Source: Asanoa ishikariensis
GTDB lineage: Bacteria; Actinomycetota; Actinomycetes; Mycobacteriales; Micromonosporaceae
Direction of reading: 5' to 3'
Length of the DNA: 64,000 nucleotides
Assembly: GCF_900107455.1 (NCBI RefSeq)
Contig: NZ_FNQB01000003.1
Span: 558,001-622,000, forward strand
Position 1 is the first letter of the stretch; each line of letters starts with the position of its first letter. Made by a program: the position numbers and the translations under genes. The notes under the pieces are model-generated. The model had not been told where the DNA came from. It saw only the letters and a program-made list of their open reading frames with translations, and made no database searches. Of this stretch, positions 34,982-42,514 are shown one piece after another.

Positions 34982-37000
34982 GTGCTTGATGGGCTTGAGG
35001 CGATTACCTGGGGTGAGCTTTCGCACGCGTATGGTGGCGCGGAAGATACGCCCGGGCTGCTGCGCCAAGTGGCCTCAGCCGACGGCGAACTGGCCGCGCA
35101 GGCAGCCTCCGACCTGCACGGGAGCATCTTCCATCAGGGCAGCGTTTACCCGGCGACGGTGAGTGCGGTGCCGTTCCTCGCGAAGCTCGCCGTGGGTGCG
35201 CCGCACCAGCGCGCCGAGTTGGTGTGGTTTCTGGGGATGCTGGCCGACGATCGGCATGCCTACGGTCGCGATTTTCCGCAGGTGCGGGCGGCCGTCTCGG
35301 CCCACCTGGACAGCCTGGTGCTCCTGCTCGACGACACCGAGCCGCTGGTCCGCGAGGCGGCGGCCTATGCGGCGGCGAAGGCGGGCGTGAACGCCGAGCC
35401 GATCTGGCGACGGTGGGCTCTCGAGGACGACCCGGCGGCGCGGGCGACCCTGGCCCTCGCACTGGGTGAGGTGACCTCCCTCGGGGCGGAAACGGTGCTG
35501 CGTGAGGCCGCGCTGCACGGTGAGCCGCGGGTAAGGGTGGCCGCCGCCGTGGCATTGCTCCGCGCGGGTGTGGACTGGCCGACCGGCACCATCACCTCGC
35601 TGGTCGCCGCGATCGAGGACGACGCGGCCATCGCGTGGGCCTGGGGACGTGACGGCGACTGGACGGACGAGCTCGTGACCGCACCGGCCGCGCCGGTCGC
35701 GGTCGCCGTCGTCGAGGAACTGCTGCGCTCCGGCGATCCGCGCGTGCGCCGGGTCGGGCTTTGTGGCTTGAGTGCGCGCTGCGACGCCCAGCGCTCGGCG
35801 CCGCCGGTGTTCGTGCCGCTGGTGGCGCCACTGCTCGATGACCCTGATTCCGAGGTGCGGCACGGCGTCGCGGACGTGCTGCGCCGGGCCGGTGCGGCGG
35901 CGGAGCGGTTCGCCGATCTGCTCGCCGAGCTCGCCGGCCGGTTCCCTGACACCGCCGGCCAGCGAGGATTCACCACCGAGTACCGGGCGGCGGAGACGTT
36001 GCAGTGGCTCGGTGATCCGCGCTGGGTCGAGCCGGTCTGTGCGGCGGCCGCCCGCGGTCACACGGTCCGGTTCATGCCACGCACGGTCCGCTACACGCCG
36101 CAGGTGCTGGTCGCGGTGCGGGAGCAGCTCAGGACCCTACCGGAGTCCGCCGGGTTGCTGGCACCGATGCTGGGGCACTGGGGCACCGATGCCGCCGCTC
36201 TCCTGCCGGAGCTGCTCGCCGCCATCGGCCCGGAGGTCGCTGAGACGCTGCTCCTGCTGGGCCTCGACGATCACGCTGCCGTCCCCTACTGGCGGGTCCG
36301 GGCGTCGGAGAGGGGCGACCTACACGCGGCCCTCGCCGTGCGACGGCTGACCGGCGACACCGACGTGGTGCTCGATGCCCTGCGGGCGGTGCTGACGGGA
36401 GACGCGCCGGTGTCCCGGATGCCGATGCCGGCCATCGGGGACCTCGGCGAACTGCTGACGCCGCTGCTGGAGACCGCGGCCACCCACCTGACCGGTGTGG
36501 CCGAACGGGTCTACGCGGGGCGGGACAGGCAGATCCTGGCGGCGCGGGTGGTAGCGGCCGTGACCGGGCCGAAGGGGGTGTTGCCGACGGTGGAGGCCGT
36601 ACTCGTCGCCGGAGACACGCCTGCCCGTCACGCCGCGGACTTCATCGCCGACCTGGCGCAGGAATCCCCGGAGTCGGTCACCCACCTCGCACCGCTTCTG
36701 AGAGCGCGGCTGGACGATCGCTGGAGCCGGCTGTCGGCCGCCCGAGCCCTCGCCCGACTCGGCACGCCGACCGCGGAGCTGACCGAACCGCTCGTTCGCG
36801 GAATCAAGGACTACGGCGGGCGGATCGGTCCGGCCACCATCCTCGAGCTGCGGGCGAGCGAGACGATCCCGGCCCTACGGGACCTTCTCGGCAGCGACAA
36901 GCGGTCCAGCTTCGGGGGCTCCGCGGATGACCTCGTGTGGACCGACGAACTGCTGCAGGACCTTGTCAAAGACACGATCAGGCTGCTCAGCAAAGCCTGA
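34982..37000 (+). CDS. HEAT-repeat protein
   Basis: 672 residues, GTG 34982. Built of repeated paired helices of the HEAT/armadillo type, for example PLVREAAAYAAAKAGVNAEP, PRVRVAAAVALLRAGVDWPT, and PDSEVRHGVADVLRRAGAAA. No catalytic motif or membrane segment. The N-terminal VYPATVSAVPFLAKLAV is typical of actinobacterial HEAT proteins found near SUKH genes. Ends 10 bp from the convergent SUKH gene. Such pairs occur in immunity-protein arrays of polymorphic toxin systems, but no toxin is visible here. Confidence 0.8.
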   Translation: MLDGLEAITWGELSHAYGGAEDTPGLLRQVASADGELAAQAASDLHGSIFHQGSVYPATVSAVPFLAKLAVGAPHQRAELVWFLGMLADDRHAYGRDFPQVRAAVSAHLDSLVLLLDDTEPLVREAAAYAAAKAGVNAEPIWRRWALEDDPAARATLALALGEVTSLGAETVLREAALHGEPRVRVAAAVALLRAGVDWPTGTITSLVAAIEDDAAIAWAWGRDGDWTDELVTAPAAPVAVAVVEELLRSGDPRVRRVGLCGLSARCDAQRSAPPVFVPLVAPLLDDPDSEVRHGVADVLRRAGAAAERFADLLAELAGRFPDTAGQRGFTTEYRAAETLQWLGDPRWVEPVCAAAARGHTVRFMPRTVRYTPQVLVAVREQLRTLPESAGLLAPMLGHWGTDAAALLPELLAAIGPEVAETLLLLGLDDHAAVPYWRVRASERGDLHAALAVRRLTGDTDVVLDALRAVLTGDAPVSRMPMPAIGDLGELLTPLLETAATHLTGVAERVYAGRDRQILAARVVAAVTGPKGVLPTVEAVLVAGDTPARHAADFIADLAQESPESVTHLAPLLRARLDDRWSRLSAARALARLGTPTAELTEPLVRGIKDYGGRIGPATILELRASETIPALRDLLGSDKRSSFGGSADDLVWTDELLQDLVKDTIRLLSKA

Positions 37001-37010
37001 CGACCACAGC

Positions 37011-37691
37011 TCAATGCCAGCGGCCCATCCAGTCGCCCGGGTGGGCTGCGCGGAAGTCGGTCAGGGCCTCGTCCGTGCGGGCCGCGATCGTGATGAGGTC
37101 GCCCGTTCGCCGGAGGATGACGTCGGGGCTGATGTGCCACGGCTTGTTCCACTCCATCGCCGGCAACAGGGTTGACAGTGGAGTGAGGCCGTCGAGCAGG
37201 TCGCCGTCGTAGTCCGTCAACTGCCGGCCGTCGGAGCGGTCGCCGGCCTCGGCGGTCTCCCACAGCACCAGTTCGACCAGGTTGATCGAGAAGCGGTCGG
37301 TGTACGGCTCCGGGCGGTACGGAAAGTCGACGTACACCGGCGGATCGTCGTCCCACGATCGCACCGGCATCGAGAAGAACGCGGTCGCCTGGTGAGTGCA
37401 TCTGAAGGTCAACATCCGGGAGTCCGGGTCGTACTCCAGCTCGTCGATCTCGTACAACGCGCCGCTCCGGCTGGTCAGGTTCGGGTTGCGGCCGATGAGC
37501 TGGTAGGCCTGCCGGACCGCCTCGGGCAGCCGCACCCCGAGCCGTTCCTCGGCCTCGTCGAACTCCTCCGGAGTCACGTCGTCCCGCTCCCTGATCGGCG
37601 AGACCCACTCGGCCGCGAACCCCCTGATGAAGCGCCACACATCGTCGTACGTGTCGAGGGAGCGCAGTCCGTCCACAAGGTCAAAGCCCAT
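37011..37691 (-). CDS. SMI1/KNR4 (SUKH) family protein
   Basis: 226 residues from ATG 37691; the frame continues upstream but MGFDLVDGLRSLDTYDDVW is the natural start. SUKH core: VTPEEFDEAEERLGVRLPEA followed by VRQAYQLIGRN, then YEIDELEYDPDSRMLTFRCT and the SINLVELVLWETAE segment. SUKH proteins are often immunity proteins against secreted nuclease or deaminase toxins; here no toxin or secretion gene is adjacent. Confidence 0.8.
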   Translation of the reverse strand: MGFDLVDGLRSLDTYDDVWRFIRGFAAEWVSPIRERDDVTPEEFDEAEERLGVRLPEAVRQAYQLIGRNPNLTSRSGALYEIDELEYDPDSRMLTFRCTHQATAFFSMPVRSWDDDPPVYVDFPYRPEPYTDRFSINLVELVLWETAEAGDRSDGRQLTDYDGDLLDGLTPLSTLLPAMEWNKPWHISPDVILRRTGDLITIAARTDEALTDFRAAHPGDWMGRWH

Positions 37692-37838
37692 GGCCCGAGA
37701 GCCTAGGCCGAGTCGGTTGGGCGACACGGAGCAACTCAACGGCCGCACTGGTCGTCAGCTTGCTTATAGACAGCCGTCCTCCGGGTTTGGAGGATGGTTA
37801 CTGCTGGACGGTTGCGCGACGACTCACGGGGGGCCATC

Positions 37839-38813
37839 ATGCGCATCCATTTCACCCGGCTCGACCTGGCGCGAACTCAGCTCGCCGACGGGCCGGATCC
37901 TATGTGGGAGGCGGTCAACAGCCTCCAGGCCTTGCAGGGCCGCTACGGCCAGGCCGAACTGCGGCAATGGCGCTCGCAGACAGCCCACGAACTGCGCGGC
38001 ACCGGGCTTGCCGCAGCCGTCCGGCACCAGCTTTTCCCGCTGGTCCCGCATGCGGCGTACTTTCCCGACCTGGTCACGCCGCTCGAGGGCGCGCTCGGGC
38101 TCGACGCCGGCATCGAGGCCATGTTGTCCACGCCGCGCGGTCGCATTGTCGCGGAGATCGACCGGCTCAAGCCTGATCGCGCGGGCCGCGCCCACCTGGA
38201 GAGGTTCCGGGCGGGACGGGCGAGCGACCTCAACGCCTGTGGCGACCTGATGCGGTTGTACTACCGGGCCGCCGTCGACCGCATCCGCGAGAAGATCACC
38301 GAGGCCGTGGACCGGGACCTGGCCGTCCGGCGGACCGCGGTCCACACCGCCGGCATCGACGGGCTGCTCTCGAGCTACGAGCCGCTGATGCGGTGGCGGT
38401 ACCCGGTGCTGGAACTGCCCTCGCATCCTTCCGCGCGCGACGTCTACCTCCAGGGTCGCGGGGTGCGGCTCATCCCGTCGTACTTCTGCCGCACCCATCC
38501 CCTCACCGTCTACGACGGGTCGCTTCCGCAGGTCGTCGTCTACCCCGTGCGCCACACGGCCGAGACGGGCGACAGCCAGGCGCTGGCCAGGCTCCTGGGC
38601 GAGACCCGCGCGGCGGTGCTGATCTCGATCCACAAAGGTTGCGGCACCGGTCAGCTCGCGCTGCGGGTGGGGATCTCGGCGCCCGCGACCAGTCACCACA
38701 TCGGCGTGCTGCGGGACGCCGGACTTGTCGCCAGCAGCCGTTCGGGTACGTCGGTCCACCACACCCGCAGCCGCCTGGGTGACGCGCTGATCCGCCGCTA
38801 CGGACCACCCTGA
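37839..38813 (+). CDS. ArsR-like winged-helix regulator (DUF5937 type)
   Basis: 324 residues, ATG 37839 with GGGGGG upstream. Long N-terminal domain (LDLARTQLADGPDPMWEAVN; VRLIPSYFCRTHPLTVYDGS) and a C-terminal ArsR-type winged helix (LGETRAAVLISIHKGCGTGQ, LALRVGISAPATSHHIGVLR, DAGLVASSRSGTSVHHTRSR). This is the usual architecture of Streptomyces-type ArsR regulators with an N-terminal effector-like domain. The epoxide-hydrolase gene follows after 76 bp, with an inverted repeat between them. Confidence 0.85.
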   Translation: MRIHFTRLDLARTQLADGPDPMWEAVNSLQALQGRYGQAELRQWRSQTAHELRGTGLAAAVRHQLFPLVPHAAYFPDLVTPLEGALGLDAGIEAMLSTPRGRIVAEIDRLKPDRAGRAHLERFRAGRASDLNACGDLMRLYYRAAVDRIREKITEAVDRDLAVRRTAVHTAGIDGLLSSYEPLMRWRYPVLELPSHPSARDVYLQGRGVRLIPSYFCRTHPLTVYDGSLPQVVVYPVRHTAETGDSQALARLLGETRAAVLISIHKGCGTGQLALRVGISAPATSHHIGVLRDAGLVASSRSGTSVHHTRSRLGDALIRRYGPP

Positions 38814-38831
38814 CCCGCCACACGCAGGCAA

Positions 38832-38849
38832 TTTCCACCAGCATGGAAA
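38832..38849. promoter_or_regulatory. inverted repeat upstream of epoxide hydrolase
   Basis: TTTCCACCAGCATGGAAA: exact six-base arms TTTCCA/TGGAAA around six bases. It sits in the 76-bp spacer between the ArsR-like gene and the hydrolase gene, 40 bases before the ATG. Candidate operator for the preceding regulator. Confidence 0.4.
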
Positions 38850-38889
38850 CTCCTCCCCCGCCCGACCCGGCCCCGGGGAGAGTGGTCCG

Positions 38890-40020
38890 ATGGGTGACCG
38901 CATCGAACCGTTCACCGTCGAGGTCTCTCAGGACGAGCTCGACGGCCTGCGCGTACGACTCCAGAACGCCCGTTGGCCCGATGAGGCCCCGGGCGACGGC
39001 TGGACCCGCGGCGTGCCGCTCGCCCGTCTGCGGGGGCTGGCGGAGCACTGGCAGTCCGGGTACGACTGGCGCGCGCAGGAGGACCGACTCAACGCGTTCC
39101 CGCAGTTCACCACCCGGATCGACGGGCAACGCATCCACTTCCTGCATGTCAGATCCCCGCGGCCGGACGCGAAGCCGTTGCTGATCACGCACGGCTACCC
39201 AAGCTCGGTGGCCGAGTTCCTGCACCTGATCGACCTGCTGACCGAACCAGAGCCGCCGGACGGGCAGGCGTTCCACGTGATCGCGCCGTCCCTGCCGGGC
39301 TATGCCTTCTCGACGCCGCTGTCCGGCCCGGGTTGGGCGATGGGCCGCACAGCCGCCGCCTGGGTCGAGCTGATGCGCCGCCTGGGCTACGAGCGCTACG
39401 GGTTGCACGGCGGAGACGTCGGGGCCGGCGTCTCGGGCACGGTCGCGGGGCTCGACGGCGCCCGCGTGATCGGGGTGCACGTGGTCACGGACCCGCTGAC
39501 CGCCGCGAACGTCGCGACCTTCATGCCGGGTATGGCCGACCGCCTCGACGCCGCCGACCCGGTCGACAAAGCCATCCTGGATCGGATGGACGCGTTCCGC
39601 CGGGAGGGGTCGGGATACCTCGCGATCCAGAACAGCCGACCACAGACGATCGGGTACGGGCTGGTCGACTCACCCCTGCTGCTGCTCGCCTGGATCGCCG
39701 AGAAGGTCCACGAGTGGACGGACCTACCCGTCGACGACGACCAGTTGCTGACGAACGTGTCGCTCTACTGGTTCACCCGCTGCGGCATGACCACCGCACA
39801 CACGCTGTACGAGCAGGCCCACTCCACGGACTGGGGTCCCCCCGCGTCCGTGCCGCAGGGCTTCGCGGTCTTCGGCGCCGACGAGACGGTCCGCCGGATC
39901 ATCCCCGCACCGGCCGGCACGCACTGGTCGGAATTCCCACGGGGCAAGCACTTCCCTGCGATGGAGGCGCCGGCGGAACTGGCCGCGGACCTGCGGACGT
40001 TCTTCGGACCGCTCACCTAG
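38890..40020 (+). CDS. epoxide hydrolase (EHN-type alpha/beta hydrolase)
   Basis: 376 residues, ATG 38890, GGGGAGAG upstream. N-terminal EHN domain (IEPFTVEVSQDELDGLRVRL; YDWRAQEDRLNAFPQFTTRI), then the hydrolase: oxyanion motif THGYPSS, nucleophile Asp in LHGGDVGAGVS, SLPGYAFSTP, and a C-terminal FPRGKHFPAMEAPAEL with the catalytic His. Converts epoxides to vicinal diols; family of juvenile-hormone/microsomal type. No signal peptide, so cytosolic. Likely controlled by the preceding ArsR-like protein. Confidence 0.92.
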   Translation: MGDRIEPFTVEVSQDELDGLRVRLQNARWPDEAPGDGWTRGVPLARLRGLAEHWQSGYDWRAQEDRLNAFPQFTTRIDGQRIHFLHVRSPRPDAKPLLITHGYPSSVAEFLHLIDLLTEPEPPDGQAFHVIAPSLPGYAFSTPLSGPGWAMGRTAAAWVELMRRLGYERYGLHGGDVGAGVSGTVAGLDGARVIGVHVVTDPLTAANVATFMPGMADRLDAADPVDKAILDRMDAFRREGSGYLAIQNSRPQTIGYGLVDSPLLLLAWIAEKVHEWTDLPVDDDQLLTNVSLYWFTRCGMTTAHTLYEQAHSTDWGPPASVPQGFAVFGADETVRRIIPAPAGTHWSEFPRGKHFPAMEAPAELAADLRTFFGPLT

Positions 40021-40024
40021 TCGC

Positions 40025-40060
40025 CCCGCCAGCGCGGCAAACGGGGGCCTCGCTGGCGGG
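40025..40060 (+). terminator. terminator after epoxide hydrolase
   Basis: Perfect 10-bp stem CCCGCCAGCG (40025-40034) / CGCTGGCGGG (40051-40060), 16-base loop, starting four bases after the stop codon. Confidence 0.72.
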
Positions 40061-40104
40061 CGGTCGTTCCAAATTCGGCAACATCGGTCTACGAAAGGTG
40101 AATC

Positions 40105-41604
40105 ATGAAAGGTTTCGTGGCGCGCGTCCTCCTGATGACGATCGCCTTGTGTGTGAGCGCGGTGGTGGTGGCCGCCCCGCCGGCGTCCGCGGGCGTCTGC
40201 TTGTTCTTTGACCCGTGGTGCAACCTCGACAACGCGGCCAGCAACCCCATCGAAGTGGTGGACGGATGGTGCAACGGCGACGACGACACCCCGATCCCCG
40301 GCAACTCATGGCCACGCGGCTGCAGCGGAACTCAGAGAACCGTCTCGCCGGGTCAGGTCGGACGCGATCAGGACGCCTTCCAGGCACCGGCTGGCTGTGC
40401 GACCGCTGGTCGGCTCATCACGTATCGACTGCTCGGGTCCAACAAGGTCGAGTACTTCAACTACGACCTCACCCGGGCTGATACGAGCATGTGGTACCGG
40501 TTCCACAATGACCAGAGGGTCATCATCGACAGCATCGCCTGCTATGACCCACCACCGGCCTCCGCCCCTCCGGCCATTCCGCGGAACCTGCGCGTCGCCG
40601 GTCGCACCGACACGTCGGTCTCCCTGGCCTGGGACTACGTGCCCGGCCTGTACTACCGCGTCTACCGCAACTCGACCCTGGTGAGCATCGTGGATCGTGG
40701 GTCGTACAACGACATCCAACTCAAGGCCTCGACCACATACAGCTACATGGTGAAGGGTTGCAACGACGACGGCCCGCAGGAGCGATGCCTTGCCGGGTAC
40801 GTCAACGGATCGACGCTGTCCAGCGGGGGCGGAGGCGGCGGTGGCGGCGGCGGGGGTGGCGGCGGTAGCGGCGCGACGTGGCCCGGCTCGCGCAACGATC
40901 TCAACGGCGACGGAAAGGCCGACCTGCTAGCGCTCTACAACGACAACACGATGGCCTGGTATCCCGGCAAGGGCGATGGCGGCTTCTGGTCGGCACGCGT
41001 AGGCGGACCCGCCGGATTCCTGCAGATGGCCAAGGCGGACCTCAACCGCGACGGCATCAAGGACATGCTCGCGCTCTACACCGACTACACGCTGGCGTGG
41101 TACCCGGGCAAGGGCGACGGCACGTTCTGGTCGGCCCGCATTCTCGGCCCAGCGGGCTTCAAGCTGATGAACCTCGCCGACCTCAACGGCGACGGCATCA
41201 TCGACCTGCTCGCCCTCTACACCGACAACACGCTGGCCTGGTATCCCGGCAAGGGCGACGGCAGCTTCTGGTCGGCACGCGTAGGCGGACCCGCCGGATT
41301 CAAGCTGATGTCCCTCGCCGACCTGGACGGTGACAACAAGGCCGACCTGCTCGCCCTCTACACGGACGACACGCTGGCGTGGTACCCGGGCAAGGGCGAT
41401 GGCACCTTCTGGTCGGCCCGCATCCTCGGGCCTGCCGGCTTCAGGCTGATGTCGCTGGCCGACCTGGACGGCGACAGCAAGGCCGACCTCCTGGCCGTCT
41501 ACACGGACGGCACGTTCGCCTGGTATCCGGGCAAGGGCGACGGTGGTTTCTGGTCTGCCCGAGTCCTGGGCGAAGGAGGCGGCTTCAAGCTCTTGACTCT
41601 GTAG
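40105..41604 (+). CDS. secreted FN3 / VCBS (FG-GAP-like) repeat protein
   Basis: 499 residues, ATG 40105, AAAGGTG upstream. Sec signal peptide (LMTIALCVSAVVVAA, cleavage near PASA-G). Residues about 30-150 form a Cys-containing domain (GVCLFFDPWCNL), 155-235 an FN3 domain (PPAIPRNLRVAGRTDTSVSL), then a run of 14 glycines and five 47-residue repeats beginning DLNGDGKADLLALY and containing AWYPGKGDGxFWSAR. The DxNGDGxxD loops are Ca-binding VCBS/FG-GAP motifs, probably one beta-propeller or blade array. Likely an extracellular adhesive or ligand-binding protein; no enzymatic motif seen. Confidence 0.87.
   Translation: MKGFVARVLLMTIALCVSAVVVAAPPASAGVCLFFDPWCNLDNAASNPIEVVDGWCNGDDDTPIPGNSWPRGCSGTQRTVSPGQVGRDQDAFQAPAGCATAGRLITYRLLGSNKVEYFNYDLTRADTSMWYRFHNDQRVIIDSIACYDPPPASAPPAIPRNLRVAGRTDTSVSLAWDYVPGLYYRVYRNSTLVSIVDRGSYNDIQLKASTTYSYMVKGCNDDGPQERCLAGYVNGSTLSSGGGGGGGGGGGGGGSGATWPGSRNDLNGDGKADLLALYNDNTMAWYPGKGDGGFWSARVGGPAGFLQMAKADLNRDGIKDMLALYTDYTLAWYPGKGDGTFWSARILGPAGFKLMNLADLNGDGIIDLLALYTDNTLAWYPGKGDGSFWSARVGGPAGFKLMSLADLDGDNKADLLALYTDDTLAWYPGKGDGTFWSARILGPAGFRLMSLADLDGDSKADLLAVYTDGTFAWYPGKGDGGFWSARVLGEGGGFKLLTL
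40897..41601 (+). repeat. five 141-bp coding repeats
   Basis: Five in-frame 141-bp (47-codon) units encoding the VCBS-like segments of the secreted protein, start points 40897, 41038, 41179, 41320 and 41461. The last ends with a divergent tail (EGGGFKLLTL). Similarity at DNA level is high between alternate units, for example the AWYPGKGDG block. Confidence 0.8.
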
Positions 41605-41611
41605 ACAAGCG

Positions 41612-41644
41612 GGCCGCGCCGAATCCTCAGGACTCGGCGCGGCC
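41612..41644. terminator. bidirectional terminator, VCBS gene / siderophore-interacting gene
   Basis: Perfect 11-bp stem GGCCGCGCCGA (41612-41622) / TCGGCGCGGCC (41634-41644) between convergent genes. The 11-base loop carries the stop codon (TCA at 41627-41629) of the minus-strand gene, followed by TTCTT on the plus strand. Confidence 0.8.
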
Positions 41645-42514
41645 GTTCTTCCAGTAGCCCATGAACGCCACCGATTTCCGGTCCCAGCCCTGTTCCTTCA
41701 CCAGGTGCCGGCGCAGCGTGGTGATGGCGGCCGACTCCCCCGCCAGCCACGCGTAGCGGTCACCGACCGCGCCCTCCTCCGGCACCTCCCAGATGTCGCC
41801 GTCCGGGTCGAGCTCGTCGACCACCGCCCGCACGCCGGCCGGCACCGGCGTGCGGTTGCCGGCCACCACGTGCTGGACCGCCGCCACCAGGCGGGCGCCG
41901 TAGTCATGCCCTCCGTCGCGGCATACCCACTGCACCCGCACGCCGGTCGGCGCCGGCAGGTCCAGCGCGTCCTCACGAGCGGGAATCTCCAGCACCACGT
42001 CACCGCGGGCAGCGGCCGGCAGGCGGGACAGGATCGCCGCCACCGCCGGCACCGCGGTCTCGTCGCCCGCGATCAGCAGGCGGGCGCCGACCGGTGGCCG
42101 GAACTCCAGCCCGCCGTGGTCACCGTCGTACTCGGCGTTCGGGCCCAGCAGGACCAGCGAGTCACCGGCCGCGGCGAGCAGGGCCCACTGGGAAGCCGGG
42201 CCGCCGTCGCCGTGCAGCACCATGTCCACATCGACCTCGCCAGCGTCCGCGCGGACAGCCGCGGCCGTGTACGTCCGGATCGGGTTCCGATGCGAGTCCG
42301 GCAGCGCCCGCCACTCAGACCACCAGTCCTCGTGCGTCGGCAGAAACGCGAAACCGTGCGAAGGCACCGGCAGGCACAGCTTGATCCGCTGGTCGTAACC
42401 GTTGTCCGCAAAGGACTTCAAGCAGTCGCCGACGAAGGTGACCCGGATGAACGACGGGCTGAGCCGCCGCACCGCGCCGACCGTCACCGGGAAGAACCGC
42501 CACGAGGGGGTCAT
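41627..42514 (-). CDS. siderophore-interacting protein (FAD-dependent ferric-siderophore reductase)
   Basis: 295 residues from ATG 42514 (ATGA overlap with the permease stop). FAD-binding NPIRTYTAAAV, LHGDGGPASQWALLAAAGDS and LLGPNAEYDGD, then LLIAGDETAVPAVAAILSRL and a C-terminal WLAGESAAITTLRRHLVKEQ followed by YWKNGRAES, all typical of ViuB/SIP enzymes. It would reduce Fe(III) from imported siderophore in the cytosol. Last gene of the iron-uptake operon. Confidence 0.93.
   Translation of the reverse strand: MTPSWRFFPVTVGAVRRLSPSFIRVTFVGDCLKSFADNGYDQRIKLCLPVPSHGFAFLPTHEDWWSEWRALPDSHRNPIRTYTAAAVRADAGEVDVDMVLHGDGGPASQWALLAAAGDSLVLLGPNAEYDGDHGGLEFRPPVGARLLIAGDETAVPAVAAILSRLPAAARGDVVLEIPAREDALDLPAPTGVRVQWVCRDGGHDYGARLVAAVQHVVAGNRTPVPAGVRAVVDELDPDGDIWEVPEEGAVGDRYAWLAGESAAITTLRRHLVKEQGWDRKSVAFMGYWKNGRAES

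Noticed and set aside
36811-37638. Long minus-strand frame spanning the HEAT/SUKH junction
   Set aside because: Overlaps two real genes, has no domain and is low-complexity.
34982-37691. Complete toxin-immunity system
   Set aside because: Only immunity-type folds (HEAT, SUKH) are seen; no toxin or secretion gene is present, so it was kept as a possibility in the findings.
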